Shown here: piece after piece, positions 1 to 7,106 of the stretch
Numbering within the stretch: the stretch's first letter is position 1
How the letters are laid out: each line of letters opens with the position of its first letter
Assembly: GCA_020846135.1 (NCBI GenBank)
Contig: JADLEK010000008.1
Coordinates: 1 to 64,000, forward strand
Direction of reading: 5' to 3'
Source: Gammaproteobacteria bacterium
GTDB taxonomy: Bacteria; Pseudomonadota; Gammaproteobacteria; Competibacterales; Competibacteraceae
Length of the DNA stretch: 64,000 nucleotides
Notes under the pieces: model-generated
The model's database searches: none
What the model was told of the DNA's origin: nothing
What the model saw: the letters and a program-made list of their open reading frames with translations, nothing else
Program-made: the position numbers and the translations under genes

Positions 1-80
1 GCTTCGCGTTGCTCAATCTTCTCCAAGAGCTGCTTGACTAGCGCCTTGAGGAGGTTCGGGGCGTCGGGTAAGTTTGACAT
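1..80 (-). CDS. Start of a truncated CDS, possibly an IS66-type transposase
   Basis: The minus strand has an ATG at position 80 followed by 26 open codons that run off the left edge. The visible peptide begins MSNLPDAPNLLKALVKQL and continues with a charged helical stretch. A short N-terminus with an LPD motif followed by a coiled-coil helix is typical of IS66-family TnpC proteins, but other coiled-coil proteins could begin this way. The AT-rich flank and repeat material to its right fit a mobile-element edge. The family assignment is a guess; that this is a gene start is moderately likely. Confidence 0.35.
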   Translation of the reverse strand, partial: MSNLPDAPNLLKALVKQLLEKIEQRE

Positions 81-508
81 TCGCTGAGTTTAACGTTTTT
101 TAAGGCAGGTGTAGTAGGTAGTTACGTCGGCGTTTAACAAATTATCTAGCAACATGCGCACCATAATCGCGACATGATGATCCTTGACAAACCCCTCGAA
201 GACTTCGCTAAATATTGGGAACACCTCGATAGTTTGGTAAAAATTTGTTTATTATATAATGCCTTATGGATGACCTTAAAAGGACTGGGCGCAAGCGCCT
301 TATCCGCCCTACCTAGCTGTGAAGTCATTTGAGGTCGGTTCAAGCACTAGCTAGCCAAGGTAGGGTGGGCACGGCCCACCTTTAACAGAGGATTGGGGGA
401 AGGTGGACCCGTACCTACCCTACGCCGGATGTCTGAGTAGTTCCCTTTTTCCGACCCTGCCGGTGCCTCACCGAGCGGCGGATGATGAGGATGACAACGG
501 ATAAACGG
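81..508. other. AT-rich intergenic stretch with repeat fragments
   Basis: About 430 bases lie between the truncated left-edge gene and the end of the efflux permease gene. Positions 85-265 are much richer in A and T than the rest of the window and include a TATAAT hexamer at 255-260, preceded 15 bases upstream by TTGGTA at 234-239. No convincing gene follows on the plus strand. The right half contains a REP-like fragment (289-310) and a small inverted repeat, GTGGGC/GCCCAC, near 364-379. The composition suggests foreign or decayed DNA. Confidence 0.4.
289..310. repeat. REP-like fragment shared with the folK-SH3 intergenic element
   Basis: These 22 bases are identical to 45419-45440, the right arm of a larger palindromic element about 45 kb away. 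The shared part starts GCGCAAGCGCCTTATCC. It appears to be one arm of an extragenic palindromic repeat family. Confidence 0.6.
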
Positions 509-3500
509 TCAAGCTTCGGAAGACGCCGCCTTCTCAACCATCACGTCAGCATGATCCAGCGCCCGTCGCGCCGCCTTGCGTCCCGACAGCCAGGTAAAGA
601 ACATCGGGATGAAAATCGTGGCGATGAAAGTCGCCGCCAGCATTCCCCCAAATACGCCGGTGCCCATTGACCGCCGGGCGGCAGAACCGGCGCCAGTGGA
701 AATCACCAGCGGGAATACGCCCAGGATGAACGCCAGCGAGGTCATCACAATCGGGCGCAGTCGCAACCGGGCGCCTTCCAGCGCCGCGTCCAGGACGTTC
801 ATTCCCTCGGCCTGTTTCTGTGAGGCGAACTCCACGATCAAAATCGCGTTCTTGGACGCCAGCCCGATCAGCACCACCAGCCCGATCTGGAAATAGATGT
901 CATTCGGCATTCCCCGGATCATGACTGCCGCCAATGCGCCCAGCAGGGCGAACGGCACCGCCAGAATTACCGCCAGCGGCAATGACCATTTCTCGTACTG
1001 GGCGGCCAGAATCAGAAACACCATCACGATGCCAAAGCCGAAAGCAATCGCCGAGGTCGAGCCGGTGCGCTTTTCCTGAAAAACCTGCCCGGTCCAGGCC
1101 AGCTCATAACCGGTCGGCAACACCTCTTTGGCCACATCCTCCACAATCTGAATCGCCTCGCCGGTGCTAATCCTGGGCAGGGAATTACCCAGCACCTTGG
1201 CCGCCAGAAAGCCGTTAAACCGCTCCAGTTGTTCCGGGCCGACCACTGATTGCACCGTGATCAGCGCCGAAACCGGAATCATCGCGCCCTTGGCGGAGCG
1301 CACATAGACCTGGCCCAAATCCTCCGGATCGGAGCGGAACGGCGCATCGGCCTGAAGTTGCACCCGGTAGGTGCGGCCATTGGTGAAGTTGAAATCATTG
1401 ACGTACAGCGCACCCATCGTCGCCTGGAGGGTCTGGTACACATCGGCGACCGGAATGCCCAGGGCAATCGCTTTGGCTTCATCCACTTCCACATAGAGCT
1501 GCGGCGAGGTCGGGCGGAAAAAGGTATTGATCCCGACCAGTTCCGGGCGCTTTTTCAGCGCGTCCATGAAGGGCTGGATTACCTCTGCCAGTTTCCGGGG
1601 ATCACTGTCGCCCCGGGCTTGAATATAAGCCTCAAAGCCGCCCGCCGCCCCCAGCCCGCGAATCGCCGGCGGGTTGAACACCAGCCCCAGACCATCCGGC
1701 AGCCGCATTCCCAAGCCCATGAATTTCTTGGCCAGATCACCGGCTACGGCGGTGCGTTCGTCCCAGTCCTTGAGCGGAATAAACACGGTGCCAGCGTTGG
1801 TTTTCTGCCCGCCGCCCACCAGGTCATTGCCCGAAATGACGAAAACCCGCGCCACTGCCGGGTCCTGAACGATCATCTCCTGAAATTGCTGGCCAGCCGC
1901 CTGAGTGCGTTGCAGGCTGGCTCCGTCCGGCAGCATCAGGGCGCTGATCAGATAGCCCTGATCTTCGGCGGGCACAAAACCGCCCGGCACGCTGCGAAAC
2001 AGGAAGATGCAGCCGCCGATCACCAGGGTGAAAGCGACCGTGCCGATGATCCGATGGTGCAGGGTGAGATTCACCGTGCGGGTGTAGGAGCGGGTGAACC
2101 AGTCAAACAGGCGGTTAAACGGACGGAACAGCCGCGACTCTTCATGCTGGGTTTTGAGCAGCAGCGCACACAGGGCCGGGGTCAGGGTCAGCGCGACGAT
2201 CCCGGATAGCACCACCGAAATCGCCACAGTCACAGCGAACTGTTGATAAAGCTTGCCGGCAATGCCGCCGAGAAAACTCACCGGGATGAACACCGCGCAC
2301 AGCACCAGCACGATAGCTACCACTGCGCCGGACACTTCCCGCATTGCTTCAATCGCGGCTTCCATTGGCGGCATTTTCTGTTCCGACATCAGCCGCTCGA
2401 CGTTTTCCAGCACCACAATCGCATCATCGACCACGATGCCAATCGCCAGCACCATCGCAAACAGGGTCAGGGTATTGATCGAAAAGCCGAACACCCACAG
2501 TCCGGCGAACGCGCCAATCAGCGATACCGGCACCGCAATCATCGGAATCAGGGTCGCCCGCCAGCTTTGCAGGAACAGGTAAACCACCGCGACGACCAGC
2601 AACAGCGCCTCGACTAGGGTGGTAAGAACTTCCCGGATCGAGGCGTCCACAAATTTGGTGGTGTCGAACGGCACCACATAATCTACGCCGGACGGGAATT
2701 TCTGTTTCAACTCATCCATCCGGGCGCGGATCGACTGGGCGACTTCGAGCGCATTGGCCCCGGACTGGAGAAAAATACCGATGCCAATCACCGGTTTGCC
2801 CAGCAGTCGGGTGGACGCATCGTAATTTTGCGCCCCCAGTTCAACCCGGGCGATGTCGCGCAGACGCAGCACCCCGCCGGGACCTTCAGCCCGGATGATG
2901 ATGTCGCCGAACTGTTCGGGCGAAATGAGCCGACCTTTGGCGGTCACGGTGTAGACCAGTTGCTGACCTTCAGGCGCCGGTTCCTGGCCGATCTTGCCGG
3001 CGGCGTTCTGCTTGTTCTGGGCGGCGACCGCCTGGGCCACGTCGGTCGTGGTGATTTTCAACTGGGCCATTCGATCCGGTTTGAGCCAGACCCGCATTGA
3101 ATAGTCCAGCGCCCCAAAAATCTGGGCATCGCCGACGCCGGGCAAGCGCTTGAGTTCATCCAGAACATTAGCCAGCGCGTAGTTGGACAGATACAGGGCG
3201 CTGCGGCTGCTGTCCGGCGAGGTGAGGGTGGTCACCATTAAAATATCGTTAGAGCGTTTCTGGACGCTGACGCCGTACTGGCGCACCACATCCGGCAGGC
3301 GGGGTTCGGCGATCTTGACCCGGTTATTCACATTCACCGTGGCCATATCGATATTTGTCCCCACCTCGAAGGTGACCGTGGTGACGAGCTGGCCGTTGGA
3401 CGCTGCGGTGGAACTGAAATAGAGCAGCCGCTCGACCCCGGAAAGCTGTTCTTCAATCGGCGCGGCTACCGTCCGGATCAAGGTTTCGGCGGAAGCGCCC

Positions 3501-3649
3501 GGATAGGTAGCGGTCACGATGACCGTGGGTGGGGTAATGTCCGGGTACTGGGCGATGGGCAGCGCCCGAGCCGCCATCAGCCCGGCAATGACGATGATGA
3601 TCGAGATGACCGCAGCGAAAATCGGGCGATGAATGAAAAATCGGGACAT
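509..3649 (-). CDS. RND multidrug efflux permease (AcrB/MexB type)
   Basis: This is the inner-membrane pump subunit of a tripartite efflux system; it uses the proton gradient to export drugs and other amphipathic compounds from the periplasm or membrane. At 1046 residues it matches the family size (AcrB is about 1049). The N-terminus (MSRFFIHRPIFAAVISI) is the typical first helix after a cytoplasmic start. The proton-relay Asp pair is present in VVDDAIVVLENVER in TM4, and the relay Lys in ASKNAILIVEF in TM10. Two large periplasmic loops and 12 TM helices follow the usual pattern. It lies 12 bases downstream of the adaptor gene, so the two form one operon, controlled by the divergent TetR regulator. 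No outer-membrane channel gene is present here, so the pump probably borrows a TolC-like protein. Substrates cannot be told from sequence. Confidence 0.95.
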   Translation of the reverse strand: MSRFFIHRPIFAAVISIIIVIAGLMAARALPIAQYPDITPPTVIVTATYPGASAETLIRTVAAPIEEQLSGVERLLYFSSTAASNGQLVTTVTFEVGTNIDMATVNVNNRVKIAEPRLPDVVRQYGVSVQKRSNDILMVTTLTSPDSSRSALYLSNYALANVLDELKRLPGVGDAQIFGALDYSMRVWLKPDRMAQLKITTTDVAQAVAAQNKQNAAGKIGQEPAPEGQQLVYTVTAKGRLISPEQFGDIIIRAEGPGGVLRLRDIARVELGAQNYDASTRLLGKPVIGIGIFLQSGANALEVAQSIRARMDELKQKFPSGVDYVVPFDTTKFVDASIREVLTTLVEALLLVVAVVYLFLQSWRATLIPMIAVPVSLIGAFAGLWVFGFSINTLTLFAMVLAIGIVVDDAIVVLENVERLMSEQKMPPMEAAIEAMREVSGAVVAIVLVLCAVFIPVSFLGGIAGKLYQQFAVTVAISVVLSGIVALTLTPALCALLLKTQHEESRLFRPFNRLFDWFTRSYTRTVNLTLHHRIIGTVAFTLVIGGCIFLFRSVPGGFVPAEDQGYLISALMLPDGASLQRTQAAGQQFQEMIVQDPAVARVFVISGNDLVGGGQKTNAGTVFIPLKDWDERTAVAGDLAKKFMGLGMRLPDGLGLVFNPPAIRGLGAAGGFEAYIQARGDSDPRKLAEVIQPFMDALKKRPELVGINTFFRPTSPQLYVEVDEAKAIALGIPVADVYQTLQATMGALYVNDFNFTNGRTYRVQLQADAPFRSDPEDLGQVYVRSAKGAMIPVSALITVQSVVGPEQLERFNGFLAAKVLGNSLPRISTGEAIQIVEDVAKEVLPTGYELAWTGQVFQEKRTGSTSAIAFGFGIVMVFLILAAQYEKWSLPLAVILAVPFALLGALAAVMIRGMPNDIYFQIGLVVLIGLASKNAILIVEFASQKQAEGMNVLDAALEGARLRLRPIVMTSLAFILGVFPLVISTGAGSAARRSMGTGVFGGMLAATFIATIFIPMFFTWLSGRKAARRALDHADVMVEKAASSEA

Positions 3650-3661
3650 AGCGCGTTCCGT

Positions 3662-4903
3662 TTAACTTTTGCGTTCGGTGGGAGTGGCGCTCTTGCCATC
3701 CGGAGCGGCACCAGGCGGGGGTTGCGGTGGATGCGGTGCGACCAGCGCGCCGGGCCGTAATTTCATCAGATTATCCACAATCACCTGATCCCCGGCCTTG
3801 AGTCCGCCCAGAATCACCCAGTCCTTGCCTTGCCACGCGCCCGCCTGCACCGGACGGGGCGCGACCTTGTTTTCGGCATCGGCTAGGAACACCAGCGTCC
3901 CCTGTTCGGTTTGTGCGACCGCCGCCTGCGGCACCAGAAACACCCCTTCCCGTTCACCCGCCAGAATCCGGGCGCGAACAAACTGGCCGGGCAACAACGC
4001 GCCGTCCGGGTTTTCGAACTCGGCGCGAAACTGCTGGGTGCCGAGGGTCGGATCGATACTGCTGGCGAGGAAATTAAGCTGGCCGGTCAGGGGATAGACC
4101 GAGCCGTCCGGCAACTTCAATTCAACCCCGGTCACGGTCTGCTGGGTCAACCGGCCCCCCGGCAAGCGGGCCATGTCGCTTTCGGAGAGGCTGAAGCGCA
4201 CCCACATCGGGTTGGATTGATGGATCGAGGTCAACAGGCTGTCGTCGCCGGTAGAAATCAGATTCCCTTCCGACTTCACAGCGCGGCTGGAAAGTCCCGC
4301 CACTGGCGCAACGACGGTGGTGTAGGACAGATCCAGCTCGGCTTTATGCACCGCCGCTTCCGCTGATTGCTGGACCGCCTTGGCCATCGCGCTGGCGGAG
4401 ACCGCATCGTCATAGGACTTGCGGCTGATGTATTGCTTGGCCAGCAGTCCTTGGAGCCGCGCTTCTTCCCGGGCCGCCTGATCGACCTTGGCCCTGGCCT
4501 CGGCCAGGTTGGCGCGAGCTTGGGCCAGGGCGATGTCGTAGGGTTTTCGGTCGATCTGGAACAGCGGTTGCCTGGCTTTCACCGGCGCGCCTTCGTGATA
4601 GAGCTGCTTGGCCAGAATCCCGCCGACCTGGGCACGGACTTCGGTTTCCTTGGCGCCCTCGGTCTGCGCCATGACCTCGACGGTGATGGGCGCTCGGGTC
4701 GGTTGCACGGCGATGACCGTGACCGGCAGGGGCGGCGGCGCGGCAGGCGGTTTGGGCGTCTCCGACCCGGATTTCGAGCAGCCGGCGATTAGCGTCGCAA
4801 CCAGGACCAGGCCATGAGGCAGAGGGCGTAGCGATCCAGGGCGACGGCGCGGCGGGATTTGAGTGCGAAACACGGCGATCTCCAAAATCGGCGAAAGTTG
4901 CAT
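3662..4903 (-). CDS. RND efflux periplasmic adaptor lipoprotein (AcrA/MexA type)
   Basis: This is the membrane-fusion protein that links the RND permease to an outer-membrane channel. From the ATG at 4903 it is 413 residues; an upstream TTG at 4915 is possible but lies inside the operator. A lipobox (LIAGC) places the lipidated Cys near residue 42, giving an unusually long pre-lipobox segment with an RRR cluster. The lipoyl-like half motifs, a coiled-coil hairpin (LAQARANLAEARAKVDQAAREEARLQ region), a beta-barrel domain and a membrane-proximal domain ending in a Pro-rich tail are recognisable. It is the first gene of the operon with the permease. Regulation by the divergent TetR protein is inferred from the shared intergenic palindrome. 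Confidence 0.93.
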   Translation of the reverse strand: MQLSPILEIAVFRTQIPPRRRPGSLRPLPHGLVLVATLIAGCSKSGSETPKPPAAPPPLPVTVIAVQPTRAPITVEVMAQTEGAKETEVRAQVGGILAKQLYHEGAPVKARQPLFQIDRKPYDIALAQARANLAEARAKVDQAAREEARLQGLLAKQYISRKSYDDAVSASAMAKAVQQSAEAAVHKAELDLSYTTVVAPVAGLSSRAVKSEGNLISTGDDSLLTSIHQSNPMWVRFSLSESDMARLPGGRLTQQTVTGVELKLPDGSVYPLTGQLNFLASSIDPTLGTQQFRAEFENPDGALLPGQFVRARILAGEREGVFLVPQAAVAQTEQGTLVFLADAENKVAPRPVQAGAWQGKDWVILGGLKAGDQVIVDNLMKLRPGALVAPHPPQPPPGAAPDGKSATPTERKS

Positions 4904-4906
4904 GAT

Positions 4907-4930
4907 TATATACAATCGTGTATGTATATA
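4907..4930. promoter_or_regulatory. AcrR/TtgR-like operator between pump operon and TetR gene
   Basis: An AT-rich imperfect inverted repeat is seen: TATATACA, ATCG, then TGTATGTATATA. It overlaps the likely tetR promoter (TTGCAT at 4898-4903, 17-base spacer, TATGTA at 4921-4926) and abuts the adaptor ATG at 4903. The sequence resembles the TACATAC...GTATGTA operators bound by AcrR-family repressors. The regulator would therefore repress both the pump and itself. Confidence 0.65.
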
Positions 4931-4959
4931 AAAGGATTCGTTGCCCGGAAGAAAATGGT

Positions 4960-5586
4960 ATGGCTCGAAAGACGAAAGAAGATGCGGAGCGCACCCGCCA
5001 GCAGATTATTCATGCCGCCCGCCTGGTGTTCCACGAGTGCGGAGTCAGTCGCACCTCGCTGGAAAAAATCGCGAAGGCGGCGGGCGTGACGCGCGGCGCG
5101 GTGTATTGGCATTTCGCCGATAAAGCGGATTTGTTCTTCGCCATGCGGGAACAGGTGTCATTGCCCCTGTTCAGCAGGCTCGACGATTTGTTGCTGGCGG
5201 AAGGGTTGACCGACCCGCTGGATGGCATCGAACAGGCGCTAAATGAGTTCTTTCATACCCTGGAGGAACGTCCCGAGGTGCGGCAGATTTTCGAGATCAT
5301 GGCTTCCCGCTGCGAGTACGTTGACGAGTTCGCGACGGTGCAGGCTGAAATCAATAAACCGGCGCTGGATTTTCTGGGCAAGGTGGAGATCGCCTACCGC
5401 CGTGCTCAGGAACGAGGGACGCTGTGCGATGGTCTGGAACCCCAGACGGTCGCGCTGGATACCTGGGCGTTCGCTTGTGGGCTGTTTCATCATCTGCTGA
5501 CCGGTGATCCCGACGCAGCCTGGCGGCGGCAAGTTCCTGTCATGATCGCCGCCCATGTCGCACTCCGACGGCCTGATTCCACATGA
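4960..5586 (+). CDS. TetR/AcrR-family efflux repressor
   Basis: This is a 208-residue transcriptional repressor, predicted to bind the palindrome just upstream and release it on binding pump substrates. The N-terminal helix-turn-helix (SRTSLEKIAKAAGVTRGAVYWHF) is the classic TetR signature. The C-terminal two-thirds is helical and contains the conserved AcrR-type segment EERPEVRQIFEI. An in-frame GTG at 4918 exists, but the ATG at 4960 is preferred: it has a GGAAG ribosome-binding site 8 bases upstream, and the GTG sits inside the operator. It is divergent from the RND operon, the usual arrangement of acrR-acrAB and ttgR-ttgABC. Confidence 0.92.
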   Translation: MARKTKEDAERTRQQIIHAARLVFHECGVSRTSLEKIAKAAGVTRGAVYWHFADKADLFFAMREQVSLPLFSRLDDLLLAEGLTDPLDGIEQALNEFFHTLEERPEVRQIFEIMASRCEYVDEFATVQAEINKPALDFLGKVEIAYRRAQERGTLCDGLEPQTVALDTWAFACGLFHHLLTGDPDAAWRRQVPVMIAAHVALRRPDST

Positions 5587-5611
5587 CTTATCAGGTTATT
5601 AGTGCTATACT
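5583..5611 (+). promoter_or_regulatory. Predicted sigma-70 promoter for the zinc-ribbon gene
   Basis: An ATGACT -35-like hexamer (5583-5588) is followed, after 17 bases, by TATACT (5606-5611) preceded by TG one base upstream (extended -10). It overlaps the end of the TetR gene. It would start transcription near 5617, so the small downstream gene is probably expressed independently. Confidence 0.5.
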
Positions 5612-5660
5612 TCGCGGCGGTCAACTGACCGGAAAGAAACAAATCGCGGGGTATGCAGTC

Positions 5661-5945
5661 GTGAACATGAATTCCCCTCTTCTTCATCATCATGAACAGA
5701 TCGAACGGCGGGCGGCAGCCCGTGCGGCTAATACAGTTCGTTGTCCCAATTGCTTTAGCCCACACGTTGAACAGGATGAACCCATCGAGTTTGGTCAGGC
5801 CCCGTTTGTATGGCACAACCCGGGGATGAAATACGCGGTCTACGCCTACACCTGCCAGACCTGCGGTGCGGAGTTTGTCACCGGATCCACCGAGTGCTAT
5901 CACCGCCAGCATCACGAAGCCTCCGCTCCCGTTGTTCTCCATTAA
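5661..5945 (+). CDS. Small zinc-ribbon protein of unknown function
   Basis: This is a protein of about 94 residues with two CxxC pairs, CPNC and CQTC, separated by about 40 residues, the pattern of a zinc ribbon. The rest is polar, with a His-rich start (HHHEQ) and end (YHRQHHEAS). The frame is open from 5583 with an ATGA overlap to the TetR stop, but the promoter at 5583-5611 would start transcription downstream of that ATG. GTG 5661 (weak GCGGGG site upstream) or ATG 5667 is therefore more likely. I do not recognise the family. Binding to nucleic acid or use as a metal-binding adaptor is possible but not shown. Confidence 0.6.
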   Translation: MNMNSPLLHHHEQIERRAAARAANTVRCPNCFSPHVEQDEPIEFGQAPFVWHNPGMKYAVYAYTCQTCGAEFVTGSTECYHRQHHEASAPVVLH

Positions 5946-6049
5946 TCCCCCGCTTAACTCCCTGTCGAACGCGCCATCAACCGGCTTGCCGGGCGGCGCG
6001 TTCTGAAAATCGTTTGCCTTATTCTTTATGTCTGGTTTTAACGTACGGC

Positions 6050-7063
6050 TTAGAATGGCTTCACGCAAAGAATCTCCAGTCCGCAACCACCGACCAAGGC
6101 CAATGCGCGATCGATCGCCGCATCGATCCAATCTTTATCGTTGCCGAAAGCTCCACCACCCAAGCTGGTGATCAGCACCCGGTTGGAAACGCTGCGGCGG
6201 GCATTTAGAACACCTGCGAGCAACGTCGCCTCGTAGGCAGCTTCCAGCACCAGTTGTGCAATAGAGGACCAGGCGCTGACGGGTCGCACCCCATAGGCTA
6301 CGGGCATCGCCGAGCAATAGGCTTGAGTTACTTGCGGGCCGGGAGCCGCCGCATCAGTCACTTCCACGTCCCAGTGCAGACCGATGCGCACAAGCCCACG
6401 CAGCCGCTCATGCTCAGCGACATCAGCAGCTTTGAGATGGGCATGAATGCGCGCAAGACCTTCAGACGTACACAGGGCATAGCCATTGCGCCAATCCCAC
6501 AAGGGCGTTTCATCATGGCCCAGCGCCATCCCAAGGTCAGCCAGCGTATTAATTTGTCGTTCACGGGTCTGGCCGAAATCGCTATTCAGGGGAACCAGAT
6601 AGTTGCGGTAGATCGTTCCAGCTCCAGCCGCTATTGCACAAGCCGGACCCTGGGTTGGATCGTAGACATAATCCGAGACGCCGTTCTCGGGAATAACATC
6701 CGGCCCTACCATTTCCAGCAAGTTGAACTGGGAAGCTACCTGGATCAGGGAGCTTTGCTGTTCCGGGGCCAGGTGCAGTTGGCGAATATCTCCTCGGAGC
6801 GTTCCCAATGTTGCCGGCACAGAGGAACGAGGCAACGGCCCGACTCGTTCGCGCAGGGTGGCTAATGAGATCACCTCCAGACAACCCATTCCGTAGCGTC
6901 GGCCTGTCTGGACATTGATCAGTTTGTCGCCCTCGACTTTCAAGTGAGCGCGCGTTTCGGCGTAAGAACGCTCTGCAAAGCCCGTAATTCGCTCAAACCA
7001 ATCTGGTCTTATTTCCGAGTAGGAGGTTGGCATAGATTTTTTCACCCGTGTGTTATTCAACAT
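6050..7063 (-). CDS. Macrodomain-like protein of unknown function
   Basis: This is a protein of about 337 residues. Conserved-looking blocks include QVASQFNLLEMVGP, DPTQGPACAIAAGAGTIYRNY and LITSLGGGAFGNDKDWIDAA near the C-terminus. The glycine-rich GAGTIYRNY and LGGGAFGN segments resemble the nucleotide loops of macrodomain (ADP-ribose binding) folds, and I recall a widespread uncharacterised family with these motifs; the fold assignment is inference. The frame is open to 7192, but that would overlap pbpC. The ATG at 7063 is chosen; GTG 7045 and ATG 7033 are alternatives. It begins 43 bases after pbpC on the same strand, so co-transcription is likely. If it is a macrodomain it could bind or remove ADP-ribose or related nucleotides. 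Confidence 0.6.
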   Translation of the reverse strand: MLNNTRVKKSMPTSYSEIRPDWFERITGFAERSYAETRAHLKVEGDKLINVQTGRRYGMGCLEVISLATLRERVGPLPRSSVPATLGTLRGDIRQLHLAPEQQSSLIQVASQFNLLEMVGPDVIPENGVSDYVYDPTQGPACAIAAGAGTIYRNYLVPLNSDFGQTRERQINTLADLGMALGHDETPLWDWRNGYALCTSEGLARIHAHLKAADVAEHERLRGLVRIGLHWDVEVTDAAAPGPQVTQAYCSAMPVAYGVRPVSAWSSIAQLVLEAAYEATLLAGVLNARRSVSNRVLITSLGGGAFGNDKDWIDAAIDRALALVGGCGLEILCVKPF

Positions 7064-7106
7064 TGAAACTAAACAGGAATCCCCATCGTTCACAGCAAGT
7101 AAGATG

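Noticed and set aside
174..332. A 52-codon plus-strand frame (MMILDKPLEDFAKYWEHLDS at its start) in the AT-rich left region
   Set aside because: No homology recognised, no ribosome-binding site, and its last third is translated from a REP-like repeat.
1250..2209. Long open frame antisense to the RND permease
   Set aside because: High-GC shadow of the permease; its composition and lack of motifs show it is not a gene.
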